From: an uncultured Clostridia bacterium
GTDB taxonomy: Bacteria; Bacillota; Clostridia; Monoglobales; Monoglobaceae
Direction of reading: 5' to 3'
Length of the DNA stretch: 64,000 bases
NCBI GenBank assembly: GCA_910580105.1
Contig: CAJTWN010000001.1
Coordinates: 186,001-250,000 of the forward strand
Part shown: positions 7,228 through 16,426 of the stretch, in pieces
Layout of the letters: the number at the start of each line of letters is the position of its first letter
Numbering within the stretch: the first letter of the stretch is position 1
Notes under the pieces: generated by a model
What the model was told of the DNA's origin: nothing
Databases searched by the model: none
What the model saw: the letters and a program-made list of their open reading frames with translations, nothing else
Position numbers and translations under genes: made by a program

Positions 7228-9483
7228 TTATTCGTGCTTTACCCGGGGCAGGCGGACAGAACCGGGGATGCGTTCATGTTCTTCTGCGGTTCTTCCGCAT
7301 TGGGGACACACATCACCAATGATGCCGGTATATCCGCAAACAGGATCGCGGTCAACAGGGTGGTTAATGCTGCCGTAGCCGATACCGCATTCTTTCATAT
7401 AACGGATAATTTTTTCAAAGGCTTCGTAGTTATTGGTAGGATCGCCGTCAACTTCTACATAGGTGATATGTCCGCCATTGGTAAGTGCATGATAAGGCGC
7501 CTCCAGCTTAATCTTTTCATAAGCGCTGATGTCATAATAAACCGGGATATGGAAAGAATTTGTATAGTAATCCCGGTCGGTTACTCCATCAATTTTTCCA
7601 TATTTCTCTCTGTCAATTTTTACAAAACGACCCGACAATCCTTCTGCCGGAGTCGCAATCAGCGAGAAGTTTAAGTTATATTTATCAGATGCCTGATCCA
7701 TTCTTTGACGCATAAAGCCAACAATTTCAAGACCAAGATTCTGTGCCGTTATTGATTCTCCGTGATGCTGGCCGATAAGGGCTTTGAGACATTCTGCGAG
7801 ACCGATAAATCCTGTCGTTAATGTACCATGTTTTAAAACTTCAGCGACGGAATCGTCCGGCCCCAAATTTTCAGAATCAATCCAAATTCCTTGTCCCATG
7901 AGGAAAGGATAATTCCGTGCTTTTTTAGCGCATTGAATTTTGAATCGTTCCAGCAGCTGCTCAATGACCAGATCAATCTTGCGTCCCAAATCTTCAAAGA
8001 ATATGTCAATATTACCATGTGCCTTGATAGCAAGCCGAGGAAGGTTGATGGAGGTAAAACTCAGGTTTCCGCGTCCATAAATAATTTCCCTTGACGGATC
8101 ATAGTGGTTTGCTACAACACGTGTGCGGCATCCCATATAACATGCTTCAGTTTCCGGATGTCCTTCTTTGTAGTAGGGAATATTGAAGGGGGCATCAATA
8201 AAACTGAAATTTGGGAACAGACGTTTTGCGGATACGCGGCAGGCAAGTTTAAAGAGATCATAGTTTGGATCCTCTTCATTGTAACTGACGCCTTCCTTTA
8301 CCTTAAAAATATGGATGGGGAAAATCGGGGTCTCACCATTACCCAGCCCCGATTCGGTTGCAAGAAGGACATTTTTCATTACCATTCGTCCTTCCGGCGA
8401 GGTATCGGTTCCATAGTTTAAAGAACTGAAGGGTATTTGTGCACCGGCTCGTGAATGCATGGTATTAAGATTATGTACCAAAGCTTCCATAGCCTGATAA
8501 GTAGCACGGTCAGTTTCTTTATATGCAGAATCTGAACAGAAATCCAGAATTTTTTTGATGTCTTTTTCACTTTCGCAGATGCCGGATAGTTCGCTGGCAA
8601 GAAGTTCATTGTATGTTTCTGTATTGGAAAGGGAGGGGATAATATTTTGTTCTTTCTCAATTTTTTCGATCAATGCCTTTGCATCTTCCATCCCATTTTG
8701 ATTATTCATCATCAGTTCAAAAGCTCTGCCCAGATTTTGTGTATATCTTCTTTTATAGGTTTTTGCAACACCGGGAGCCATACTATAATCAAAATTTGGT
8801 ACACTCTGCCCGCCGTGCTGGTCATTTTGATTGGATTGGATAGCAATACAAGCCAAAGCAGAATAGCTTGCAATATCATTCGGTTCGCGAAGAAAACCGT
8901 GCCCCGTGGAAAAACCGCCGTCAAATAATTTCTTGAGATCAATCTGGCAGCAGGTCGTGGTAAGGGTAAGAAAGTCCAGGTCGTGGATGTGAATATCTCC
9001 ATTCCGGTGTGCTTCAGAATGTTTGGGATCCAGAATGAACATATCATAGAATTGTTTTGCACCTTCGGAACCATATTTCAGCATAGTACCCATGGCGGTG
9101 TCACCGTCAATGTTTGCATTCTCACGTTTTACATCGTTCTCTTTGGCTGGTTTGAAGGTGAGGTCTTCATAGACTTTCATCAAACGGGTGTTCATTTCAC
9201 GGACTCTGGTGCGCTGAGAACGATAGAGGATGAATTCTTTTGCGGTGCGGGTATGTCCTTCTTCAACAAGAATGCGTTCTACTGCATCCTGAATCTGTTC
9301 AACGGTCGGACGTTCCAGCCCCAACTCTTCCTCAATATAATTAACAACCATATTTGCGAGGTCAAGGGATGTTTGATAATCCTTTCCGCCGATGGCTTCA
9401 GCAGCCTTATAAATTGCATTTGCAATTTTTTCAATATCAAAATTGACTTCCCGTCCGTCTCGTTTTACAATCTTTTGAATCAT
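7228..9483 (-). CDS. nrdD: anaerobic (class III) ribonucleoside-triphosphate reductase, with unusual C-terminus
   Basis: This 751-residue enzyme reduces ribonucleoside triphosphates to dNTPs under anoxia. Residues 1-90 form an ATP-cone (KIVKRDGREVNFDIEKIANA), the dNTP-sensing allosteric domain. The catalytic barrel shows TTTCCQIDLKKLFDGGFSTG, IQSNQNDQHGGQ and CYMGCRTRV, all diagnostic of NrdD. Near the end is a Cys-rich zinc site (VCGYTGIIGDVCPQCG). The family then normally carries a glycyl-radical segment of the RITGY type before a final RVKH. Here the sequence runs ERI-PGSVRLP-RVKHE, so that segment seems lost or replaced. The start has GGGAGG eight bases upstream. No nrdG activase gene is adjacent. 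The promoter overlaps NrdR-like boxes. Confidence 0.93.
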   Translation of the reverse strand: MIQKIVKRDGREVNFDIEKIANAIYKAAEAIGGKDYQTSLDLANMVVNYIEEELGLERPTVEQIQDAVERILVEEGHTRTAKEFILYRSQRTRVREMNTRLMKVYEDLTFKPAKENDVKRENANIDGDTAMGTMLKYGSEGAKQFYDMFILDPKHSEAHRNGDIHIHDLDFLTLTTTCCQIDLKKLFDGGFSTGHGFLREPNDIASYSALACIAIQSNQNDQHGGQSVPNFDYSMAPGVAKTYKRRYTQNLGRAFELMMNNQNGMEDAKALIEKIEKEQNIIPSLSNTETYNELLASELSGICESEKDIKKILDFCSDSAYKETDRATYQAMEALVHNLNTMHSRAGAQIPFSSLNYGTDTSPEGRMVMKNVLLATESGLGNGETPIFPIHIFKVKEGVSYNEEDPNYDLFKLACRVSAKRLFPNFSFIDAPFNIPYYKEGHPETEACYMGCRTRVVANHYDPSREIIYGRGNLSFTSINLPRLAIKAHGNIDIFFEDLGRKIDLVIEQLLERFKIQCAKKARNYPFLMGQGIWIDSENLGPDDSVAEVLKHGTLTTGFIGLAECLKALIGQHHGESITAQNLGLEIVGFMRQRMDQASDKYNLNFSLIATPAEGLSGRFVKIDREKYGKIDGVTDRDYYTNSFHIPVYYDISAYEKIKLEAPYHALTNGGHITYVEVDGDPTNNYEAFEKIIRYMKECGIGYGSINHPVDRDPVCGYTGIIGDVCPQCGRTAEEHERIPGSVRLPRVKHE

Positions 9484-9549
9484 TGTGTGTGCCTCCCGTA
9501 TTTTAATTGTACCATATGAATTTCTTGTTTGGTATTTTTATTTTAAGTG

Positions 9550-9597
9550 CCACAATATATTGTATGCGCCTTGTGAACTTAACGCATATATAGTATA
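9550..9597. promoter_or_regulatory. tandem NrdR-type operator boxes upstream of nrdD
   Basis: Two 16-base AT-rich palindromic sites, 9550-9565 (core CACAATATATTGT) and 9582-9597 (core GCATATATAGTA), resemble the NrdR consensus ACACWATATWTWGTGT. Their starts are 32 bases apart, about three helical turns, as is usual for paired NrdR boxes. The second overlaps the -10 of the nrdD promoter and the first lies in the leader, so binding would block transcription. Confidence 0.65.
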
Positions 9598-9620
9598 AAC
9601 ATCAATATATAAAAAGTCAA
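9592..9620 (-). promoter_or_regulatory. sigma-A promoter of nrdD
   Basis: On the minus strand TTGACT and TATACT are separated by 17 bases, about 109 bases before the nrdD ATG. The -10 is inside the second NrdR-like box. Confidence 0.6.
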
Positions 9621-9698
9621 TAGGAAAATACAAATTGTTTATTACGGTTATGTAACAAGGAAGAAAAAACAGATGAACGTGCAATTTGTAAAAAAGGC

Positions 9699-9727
9699 GT
9701 GACAAATAAAATTGGTTATGCTATACT
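9699..9727 (+). promoter_or_regulatory. sigma-A promoter of smc-ftsY
   Basis: GTGACA and TATACT are 17 bases apart with a TG-extended -10, ending 37 bases before the smc ATG. Confidence 0.7.
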
Positions 9728-9764
9728 TTGAAAAGATATGTAAACTGATAAAAGAGGATGTAAT

Positions 9765-12700
9765 ATGCGGCTGAAGAGTATAGAGATGCAAGGGTTTAAA
9801 TCCTTTGCAGATAAAATTTATCTTGATTTTAATCCTGGCATCACCTGTATCGTGGGGCCCAATGGCTCGGGGAAAAGTAATATTTCTGATGCGATACGGT
9901 GGGTCATGGGAGAACAGAGCGTCAAATCGCTGCGCGGCAGCAAGATGGAAGATGTCATTTTTGCCGGGACTGAGGTAAGAAAAGCAGTTGGTTTTGCTGA
10001 GGTGACACTTGTACTTGATAATGAAGATGGATTTTTTGCCTTGGATTTCCCGGAAATTATCGTTACGCGCCGTGTTTACCGCAGCGGTGAAGGAGAATAC
10101 TATATCAACAAGACCCTATGCAGATTGAAGGATATTCATGAATTGTTCATGGATACAGGACTTGGCCGGGATGGATATTCGATTATCGGGCAGGGGAAAG
10201 TTGAATCCATTTTGAGTTCAAAATCTGAAGACCGGCGGCAGATTTTTGAGGAAGCAGCCGGCATTTCAAAATATAAGTACAGGAAACTGGAGGCTGAACG
10301 CAAACTCATACAAACAACGGATAATTTGACCCGTGTAACCGATATTCTTTCGGAGTTGGAAACCCAGCTTGAACCGCTGAAGCGGCAGTCTGAGAAAGCG
10401 AAGAAATATTTGAATCTGCGGGATGAGCTTAAAGGTTTGGACATTCGCGTGTCAATGATTACTGCGGAAAAGATCAAACAGGATTTAAAAGGACTGGATG
10501 CGAACATTGATATTTTAATAGGACAAGTTTCTGCTTTAAAAGAAGAAATCGAAAAGAATGAAGCGGAAATTTCCGGCCGTTATGAAAGACTGCAAATCCT
10601 GGAAGAGCAGATGGAGAAAAACCGGGAACAAGACCGGCTTCTTGTGGACAAGCTGCATATTCTGGAAAATCAGACCAGTTTGTATCAAAGCGATATTGCA
10701 CATAACGAGCAGAATGCAAATCGTCTGAAAGAGGAAATTGCCGGCGGAAAAGAAGATGCACAGCAGATGCAGGAAGCGTTGGAAGATGCGCTGCAAACTT
10801 TAAGAAAATTGCAGACGCAAAGGGATGCAGTGCTTGCGAGCATTGCGGACGCAGAAGAAAAGGCAGAGTTGGCGGGACAGGATGTGTCGCAGAAGGGGTC
10901 AGCCTTAGAAAAGCTAAAAACCGATATAATTGAAACCGCATCCAGAATCAGTAATGCGGAAAATAGCCTTTCGAATCTTTCCATATTGAAGGGGAGTTTC
11001 GAAAAGCGGGCAAATGCAATTGCCGTAGATCAAAAAGACCGGGATACGCAGAAAATAATGCTGGAGAATCAGCAGGCGCTGCTCGCCGAAAAAATTACGG
11101 CGCAGAATAAGAAGGCGGATGAATGGAAAGATGTACTTAACAGCCTGGAAGAAGAGTATGGACGTCTTTCTGTTGAATCCAATCAATTGTTAGAAATGAA
11201 AAACCAGTGTTCCCTTCAAATCAGCAGATGTCAGTCCCGTAAACATATTCTTGAGGATATGGAACGGGAATATGAGGGATATGCAAAAGGGGTCCGGGCG
11301 GTAATGACCGCCTATCAAAAGAAAGAACTTTCGGGTTTGAAAATTCATGGGCCGCTATCCCAGCTGATACAGACCCAGGAGAGATATATTCTTGCTGTCG
11401 AAACGGCCTTGGGGGCGGCCAATCAAAATATTGTTACGGACACAGAAGAAGATGCAAAACGGGCAATCCAATTTTTGAAACAAAGAAAATTGGGGCGTGC
11501 TACTTTTCTTCCTATTTCGGCTATACGGCCGAAAAAGGGTTATGTGCAGGGGGCGGAAAAATATCCGGGATACATTGGTATGGCTGCTGATTTGGTGGAG
11601 TGCAGACCGGAATTTCGCATGATCGTAGAAAACTTTCTGGGTACCACAGTGCTTTGTGATCAGATTGATCATGCAGTTGCAATGGCCAAGGGGTGCGGAC
11701 ATAAATTCAGAATTGTTACATTGGGCGGTGATGTCATTCAGCCCGGTGGTGCAATGACAGGCGGAAGTGCAATTAAAACTACGGGATCTCTCAGCCGAAG
11801 CGGTGAAATGAAAAAGCTGGAAGATGAAGTGAAGAAACGAACCGCAGAGTTGGAAGCTGTTTCTGGAAAAATATCAGAAATAAAAGAGAAAAATGATTTG
11901 TGTTTGGAACGTATTCGTGATGGAAATGCCCGGATGCAGGAAATCAGTGAAGATTTGATACGTTTGACAGCCGAGAAAGAGCATATCAGTACAAGATTGC
12001 ATTCCATTTGCGGCGATCTTGGACAGATGAAAAAGGAATATTTTGAAATTCAGGAACAGTTGACTGCAATCGAAAATGAGACTGAGGAAAAGGAGAAGCA
12101 GATTGCAGAGGATAAAAAAATGCGGGTTGCGTTTGAAGAACAGGCGGCCCTACTCCAGAATGAATATGCGCTTTTAACCGGAAAAAATGATGAACTTTTT
12201 ACTGTGCTTACGGATTTAAATATACAACGCAACACATATCTTAAAGATATTGAGTTGCAAAATGAACGTATTCAGCGGCTTCAGGGAGATCACGCCTCAC
12301 TTTTGACTGCGTCTATGCAGAAGACGGAAGAAATTGAGGATTATAAAAAGCAGAATGAAGTTTTAAATGCACAAATTGCAGAAGCGGCAAAGGAAGCACA
12401 GGAAATTCAAAATCAAATTCAGGAACTCAGAGAAAACCTGCTTGTCTTTGGCGAGGATCGGAAACGAATGGAAGAAGAAATCCGGCAGCGGCAGCAGGAG
12501 GCAAAAAGCAAACAGGAAGATATGTTTAAGCTTACGCAGCAGCAAACAAAATTGGAAGGGCGCCGGACAAGAGCGGAAGAAGAGCTTGAAGCGACCGTTA
12601 ATCGGATGTGGGAGGAATATGAACTTACTTATTCGGATGCGCTGGAATATGGCAAAGGGGAAGAGGAAATATTTGATTTTAAAGAAGCTTCCGGCCGTAT

Positions 12701-13337
12701 TAAACAGATTAAAAATGCGATGCGTGAGTTGGGGAATGTGAATATAGATGCAATTGAAGAATATAGGAGTGTAAAGGAGCGTTTTGATTTCCTGACTGAA
12801 CAGACCAATGACCTTGAAAAGGCAAAACGTGAACTTGAAAAGGTGATTGATGAGATGATGCAAATAATGCGGATACGGTTTGCAGAACAATTTGAAATCA
12901 TAAATCAGAATTTCAGCCGCGTTTTTGCGGAACTGTTCGGCGGCGGCCGCGCTAATCTTTCATTGACCAATCCGGAGGATATTTTGGAGAGCGGAATAGA
13001 GATTGAAGCCCAGCCGCCCGGTAAAAAATTGCAAAGCCTGACCTTGCTTTCCGGTGGAGAGAGAGCATTTACGGCAATTGCGCTGTTGTTTGCCATATTG
13101 AATGTGCGGCCTACCCCGTTTTGTATTTTGGATGAGATAGAGGCGGCTTTGGATGATGTGAATGTATATCGCTATGCCGCATATTTAAAACAATACTGTG
13201 ATAAAACACAGTTTATTGTGGTAACGCATCGTCGCGGAACTATGGAAGCTGCAAATATTCTTTACGGCGTTACCATGCAGGAAAGAGGAATTTCTAAATT
13301 ACTTGCACTCAATATTGATGACATAAAAGGAGAATAA
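9765..13337 (+). CDS. smc: chromosome segregation protein SMC
   Basis: This is a full-length 1190-residue SMC. It has an N-terminal Walker A (GPNGSGKSNISDAIRWVMGE), two long coiled coils rich in E, K and Q (about 165-500 and 670-1010), and a central glycine-rich hinge at about 505-665 (GMAADLVECRPEF to GGDVIQPGGAMTGGS). The C-terminal head carries the ABC signature LLSGGERAFTAIALL and Walker B CILDEIEAALDD. It condenses and segregates the chromosome as a ring with ScpA/ScpB, which are not in the window. AGAGGATG precedes the ATG. Two bases separate its stop from ftsY, so the two form one operon. The rnc gene that often precedes smc is absent; nrdD is divergent instead. Confidence 0.98.
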   Translation: MRLKSIEMQGFKSFADKIYLDFNPGITCIVGPNGSGKSNISDAIRWVMGEQSVKSLRGSKMEDVIFAGTEVRKAVGFAEVTLVLDNEDGFFALDFPEIIVTRRVYRSGEGEYYINKTLCRLKDIHELFMDTGLGRDGYSIIGQGKVESILSSKSEDRRQIFEEAAGISKYKYRKLEAERKLIQTTDNLTRVTDILSELETQLEPLKRQSEKAKKYLNLRDELKGLDIRVSMITAEKIKQDLKGLDANIDILIGQVSALKEEIEKNEAEISGRYERLQILEEQMEKNREQDRLLVDKLHILENQTSLYQSDIAHNEQNANRLKEEIAGGKEDAQQMQEALEDALQTLRKLQTQRDAVLASIADAEEKAELAGQDVSQKGSALEKLKTDIIETASRISNAENSLSNLSILKGSFEKRANAIAVDQKDRDTQKIMLENQQALLAEKITAQNKKADEWKDVLNSLEEEYGRLSVESNQLLEMKNQCSLQISRCQSRKHILEDMEREYEGYAKGVRAVMTAYQKKELSGLKIHGPLSQLIQTQERYILAVETALGAANQNIVTDTEEDAKRAIQFLKQRKLGRATFLPISAIRPKKGYVQGAEKYPGYIGMAADLVECRPEFRMIVENFLGTTVLCDQIDHAVAMAKGCGHKFRIVTLGGDVIQPGGAMTGGSAIKTTGSLSRSGEMKKLEDEVKKRTAELEAVSGKISEIKEKNDLCLERIRDGNARMQEISEDLIRLTAEKEHISTRLHSICGDLGQMKKEYFEIQEQLTAIENETEEKEKQIAEDKKMRVAFEEQAALLQNEYALLTGKNDELFTVLTDLNIQRNTYLKDIELQNERIQRLQGDHASLLTASMQKTEEIEDYKKQNEVLNAQIAEAAKEAQEIQNQIQELRENLLVFGEDRKRMEEEIRQRQQEAKSKQEDMFKLTQQQTKLEGRRTRAEEELEATVNRMWEEYELTYSDALEYGKGEEEIFDFKEASGRIKQIKNAMRELGNVNIDAIEEYRSVKERFDFLTEQTNDLEKAKRELEKVIDEMMQIMRIRFAEQFEIINQNFSRVFAELFGGGRANLSLTNPEDILESGIEIEAQPPGKKLQSLTLLSGGERAFTAIALLFAILNVRPTPFCILDEIEAALDDVNVYRYAAYLKQYCDKTQFIVVTHRRGTMEAANILYGVTMQERGISKLLALNIDDIKGE

Positions 13338-13339
13338 TA

Positions 13340-14263
13340 ATGGGATTTTTTAGTAAATTAAAAGACAGTCTTACAAAAACCAGAGAGTCTATCAATGAAA
13401 AGTTTGAATCCGTCATAAAGACATTCAAAAAAGTGGATGAAGAATTATTTGAAGAATTGGAAGAAATGCTGATAACAGCTGATCTGGGTGTTCACACTTC
13501 AATGGATATTATTGAAAAACTGCGTACTGCCGCAAAGGAAAAAAATATTGTGGACAGCGCTGCGCTCAAGGGCGAACTCGCCCAAATTCTTCAGGACATT
13601 TTGACGGAAGGAGACAATAATGAGATGCAGGTGTATGGTCTGCCTGCAGTCATCATGGTGATAGGAGTCAATGGTGTGGGGAAAACCACTTCTGTCGGCA
13701 AAATTGCAAATATGTATAGGCAGATGGGAAAAGAAGTCATGATTGCGGCAGCCGATACCTTTCGGGCTGCGGCTATCGAACAGCTTGAAGTCTGGGCAGA
13801 CCGGGCTGGTGTTAGCATAATCAAACAACAGGATGGGGCCGATCCGGCGGCGGTTATATATGATGCGGTAAAAGCTGCACAAAAGCGGTATATGGATGTG
13901 CTGATTTGTGACACAGCCGGCAGATTGCACAACAAGAAGAATTTAATGGAAGAATTGAAAAAGATTTACCGGATTTTGGAACGGGAACTTCCGGATTCTG
14001 CAAAAGAAATTTTGCTGGTGCTGGATGCAACAACCGGACAGAATGCGGTTCAACAGGCAATACAGTTTAAAGAAGCTGCAGACATTACCGGAATTGTACT
14101 GACGAAATTGGATGGAACAGCCAAAGGCGGTATTGTTTTTGCAATAAAAAATGAATACGATATCCCGGTGAAATTGGTTGGTGTAGGTGAAGGGATTGAC
14201 GATATTGCCGTATTTGATGCTGAAGAGTTTGTTGCTGGAATCATCGGCAATGATGAAGCATAA
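13340..14263 (+). CDS. ftsY: signal recognition particle receptor FtsY
   Basis: The 307-residue SRP GTPase receptor has a short charged N-terminus and a helical N domain. Its G domain shows G1 GVNGVGKTTSVGKIA, DTFRAAA, G3 DTAGRLHNKKNLMEE and G4 TKLDGTAKGG, then the closing GVGEGIDDIAVFD. It lacks the long acidic A domain of enterobacterial FtsY, as usual in Bacillota. It docks SRP-ribosome complexes to the membrane. The start is two bases after smc. In many relatives ylxM-ffh-rpsP-rimM-trmD come next; here rplS follows directly behind its own promoter. Confidence 0.98.
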   Translation: MGFFSKLKDSLTKTRESINEKFESVIKTFKKVDEELFEELEEMLITADLGVHTSMDIIEKLRTAAKEKNIVDSAALKGELAQILQDILTEGDNNEMQVYGLPAVIMVIGVNGVGKTTSVGKIANMYRQMGKEVMIAAADTFRAAAIEQLEVWADRAGVSIIKQQDGADPAAVIYDAVKAAQKRYMDVLICDTAGRLHNKKNLMEELKKIYRILERELPDSAKEILLVLDATTGQNAVQQAIQFKEAADITGIVLTKLDGTAKGGIVFAIKNEYDIPVKLVGVGEGIDDIAVFDAEEFVAGIIGNDEA

Positions 14264-14305
14264 GATTGCATTTCGGTAAAAATTATAAAAAAATCAAAAA
14301 AATAC

Positions 14306-14334
14306 TTGCAAAATAGAAAAGGTTGTGCTATTAT
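14306..14334 (+). promoter_or_regulatory. sigma-A promoter of rplS
   Basis: TTGCAA and TATTAT are 17 bases apart with a TG-extended -10. The leader to the rplS ATG is about 65 bases long. Confidence 0.65.
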
Positions 14335-14405
14335 GTTATGGTTAATTACGGATAGTCCTCTGTCAAAAGCTTTGGCATGAATATCTTGAAAGGAAGGAAA
14401 GAGAA

Positions 14406-14750
14406 ATGGATATTTTAAAACAAATCACAGAAGAACAGATCAGAACTGACCTGCCGCATTTTAACGTTGGTGATACACTGCGTATCTATGTAAAGGTCAA
14501 AGAGGGTAACAGAGAAAGAGTTCAGATGTTTGAAGGAACGGTCATTAAAAAGAATCATGGCGGTATCCAGGAGACATTTACAGCCAGACGTATTTCTTAC
14601 GGTGTTGGTGTGGAAAGAACGTTCCCGCTTAACTCCCCGAAGATTGAACGTATTGAAGTGGTTAGACGCGGTAAAGTTCGCCGTGCAAAGCTTTATTATC
14701 TGCGTGACAGAGTTGGTAAGGCAGCAAAGGTTAAGGAAAAACTTAAATAA
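14406..14750 (+). CDS. rplS: 50S ribosomal protein L19
   Basis: The 114-residue protein matches bacterial L19 from end to end: FNVGDTLRIYVKVKEGNRER, the signature QMFEGTVIKKNHGGIQETFT, RRISYGVGVERTFPLNSP and VRRGKVRRAKLYYLRD. L19 sits at the 30S-50S interface. The ATG follows GGAAGGAAAGAGAA. It heads a transcript that can continue into lepB through the hairpin at 14765-14783. The usual upstream partner trmD is absent. Confidence 0.98.
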   Translation: MDILKQITEEQIRTDLPHFNVGDTLRIYVKVKEGNRERVQMFEGTVIKKNHGGIQETFTARRISYGVGVERTFPLNSPKIERIEVVRRGKVRRAKLYYLRDRVGKAAKVKEKLK

Positions 14751-14764
14751 TAGGATGCAGACGG

Positions 14765-14783
14765 GGGTGATTTTTAATCACCC
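14765..14783 (+). terminator. intrinsic terminator (partial attenuator) after rplS
   Basis: GGGTGATT / AATCACCC forms an 8-base stem with a 3-base loop, followed by TTGTTTC. No separate strong promoter is seen before lepB, so read-through probably supplies the downstream genes. Confidence 0.65.
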
Positions 14784-14821
14784 TTGTTTCACTATTGAAT
14801 GATGTAAAGGAGTTGAGCGTT

Positions 14822-15481
14822 GTGGATGATAAAATGACAAACGAAAACGCACAGGCAATCCGGGAGGAAAATACTAAAAAGACCAATTGGTGGAAAGAAA
14901 TCAGAGACTGGGTTGTTGCAATTGCAATTGCAATCATTGTGGCCTTGCTGGTACGAAATTTTGTGTTTGTATTTGTGAAAGTACAAGGCTCTTCGATGGA
15001 GCCTACCTTGCAAGACGGCGACCGTCTCTATGTCAATAAGTTTTTCTATACCCCGAAGAAGGGTGATATTGTTATTTTTGAGCCGGAATCAGATCCGGAT
15101 AGACCCTATATCAAACGTGTAATTGCTACAGAAGGCGATACTGTATTTATTGATTATGATACGGGTGACATTTATGTGAACGATGAAAAAATCGATGAAC
15201 CTTATATCAAGGATGTTACCGCTCGCACCGGCAATTATATCATGAATTTGGTTGCAGCCGGAAAGTATAGCAGAGAAACCCCAATCGTTATTGAGAAAAA
15301 TAAAATCTTTGTTATGGGGGATAATCGTAACAACAGTAAAGACAGCCGTGAAATCGGACAGGTTCCCATTGATGAAGTGATGGGCGGCGCCGCTTTCCGT
15401 TTCTGGCCGATGGATTCTTTTGGGACGATTGATGCACAGGAAAATGCTGCCGAGGAAACAAAGCTTGCCCTGGCAGAATAG
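14822..15481 (+). CDS. lepB: signal peptidase I
   Basis: The protein is 219 residues from the GTG at 14822. AAGGAG lies nine bases upstream of that codon; the in-frame TTG at 14795 has no such site. One N-terminal membrane segment (VVAIAIAIIVALLVRNFVFV) precedes the catalytic serine motif QGSSMEPTLQDGD. The general-base lysine is in PYIKRVIATEGD and the closing box is GDNRNNSKDSREIG. It removes signal peptides from secreted proteins on the outer face of the membrane. It lies in the conserved rplS-lepB-rbgA-rnhB order. Confidence 0.97.
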   Translation: MDDKMTNENAQAIREENTKKTNWWKEIRDWVVAIAIAIIVALLVRNFVFVFVKVQGSSMEPTLQDGDRLYVNKFFYTPKKGDIVIFEPESDPDRPYIKRVIATEGDTVFIDYDTGDIYVNDEKIDEPYIKDVTARTGNYIMNLVAAGKYSRETPIVIEKNKIFVMGDNRNNSKDSREIGQVPIDEVMGGAAFRFWPMDSFGTIDAQENAAEETKLALAE

Positions 15482-15500
15482 GCGTGATAGGAGATAAGAC

Positions 15501-16352
15501 ATGAACTTACAATGGTTTCCAGGTCATATGGCCAAGACCAGGCGTCTGATTGCAGATAATTTAAAACTGGTGGATTTGGTAGTAGAGCTGGTGGATGCAC
15601 GTCTTCCCATGTCATCACGAAATCCCGAAGTTGACCAGCTGATAAAAAATAAGCCGCGGGTGCTTGTATTGAACAAAGCAGATATTGCCGATGAGAAGGT
15701 AACCGCTGCATTTGTCGCGGCATTTAAGAAACAAGGAGTCTATGCTGTGGCTTTGGACAGTTTGAGCGGCAAAGGAATGGTACAGTTTCATGCAGCTGTT
15801 CAGCAGGCCATGGAAGGCATTTTTGCAAAAGACAGAGAAAAAGGGATACGTCCTCATGCTGTTAAAATGATGGTGGTTGGTATCCCCAATGTGGGAAAGT
15901 CTTCTTTTATCAATCGGCTTTCCGGTCGTGCAGCAGCAAAGACGGGTGACCGACCGGGAATTACTCAAACGAAACAATGGATTCGTATTGCCGGAAAATA
16001 TGAGCTTTTGGATACGCCGGGTATTTTATGGCCAAAGTTTGAAAGTCAGGACGTAGCATTGCGAATTGCTTTTACCGGCGGTATAAAAGATGAAATTATG
16101 GATATTGAAGAACTTGCTTGTGCTCTTTTAAAGTATCTTGTTACCAATTATCCTTCTGAACTTGATGCGCGATATAAACTTGACAAAGATGCAAATGATT
16201 TAGAGCCATTTTCGCTTCTGTCATTGATTGGAAAAAAACGGGGATGTATTATTTCCGGCGGAGAGGTTGACACCTTCCGTGCGGCAAATTTAATTTTGGA
16301 CGATTTTCGCTCAGCGAGAATAGGAAACATAACATTGGAAATACCGATATGA
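15501..16352 (+). CDS. rbgA: ribosome biogenesis GTPase RbgA (YlqF)
   Basis: The 283-residue protein is a circularly permuted GTPase: G4 (LNKADIAD) comes before G1 (GIPNVGKSSFINRL), then G2 (GDRPGITQTKQW) and G3 (LDTPGILWP). It opens with MNLQWFPGHMAKTRR, the hallmark of YlqF/RbgA, which matures the 50S subunit. The C-terminal RNA-binding part is helical and complete in length. It starts 19 bases after lepB with AGGAGATAAGAC upstream, and a strong hairpin follows at 16365-16399. Confidence 0.97.
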   Translation: MNLQWFPGHMAKTRRLIADNLKLVDLVVELVDARLPMSSRNPEVDQLIKNKPRVLVLNKADIADEKVTAAFVAAFKKQGVYAVALDSLSGKGMVQFHAAVQQAMEGIFAKDREKGIRPHAVKMMVVGIPNVGKSSFINRLSGRAAAKTGDRPGITQTKQWIRIAGKYELLDTPGILWPKFESQDVALRIAFTGGIKDEIMDIEELACALLKYLVTNYPSELDARYKLDKDANDLEPFSLLSLIGKKRGCIISGGEVDTFRAANLILDDFRSARIGNITLEIPI

Positions 16353-16364
16353 CAACAATGAAGT

Positions 16365-16399
16365 TGTACAAGGGTATAGAATTTCTATACCCTTGTACA
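16365..16399 (+). terminator. intrinsic terminator between rbgA and rnhB
   Basis: A 17-base perfect inverted repeat (arms TGTACAAGGGTATAGAA and its complement) is followed by GCTTTATGCTTTTTT. The ribosome binding site of rnhB starts just after the T-run. Confidence 0.8.
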
Positions 16400-16426
16400 G
16401 CTTTATGCTTTTTTAGGAGGAAAATT

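Noticed and set aside
14335..14405. L19 autoregulatory leader RNA
   Set aside because: The leader is short and I could not identify a defined L19-binding fold; it would need a covariance search.
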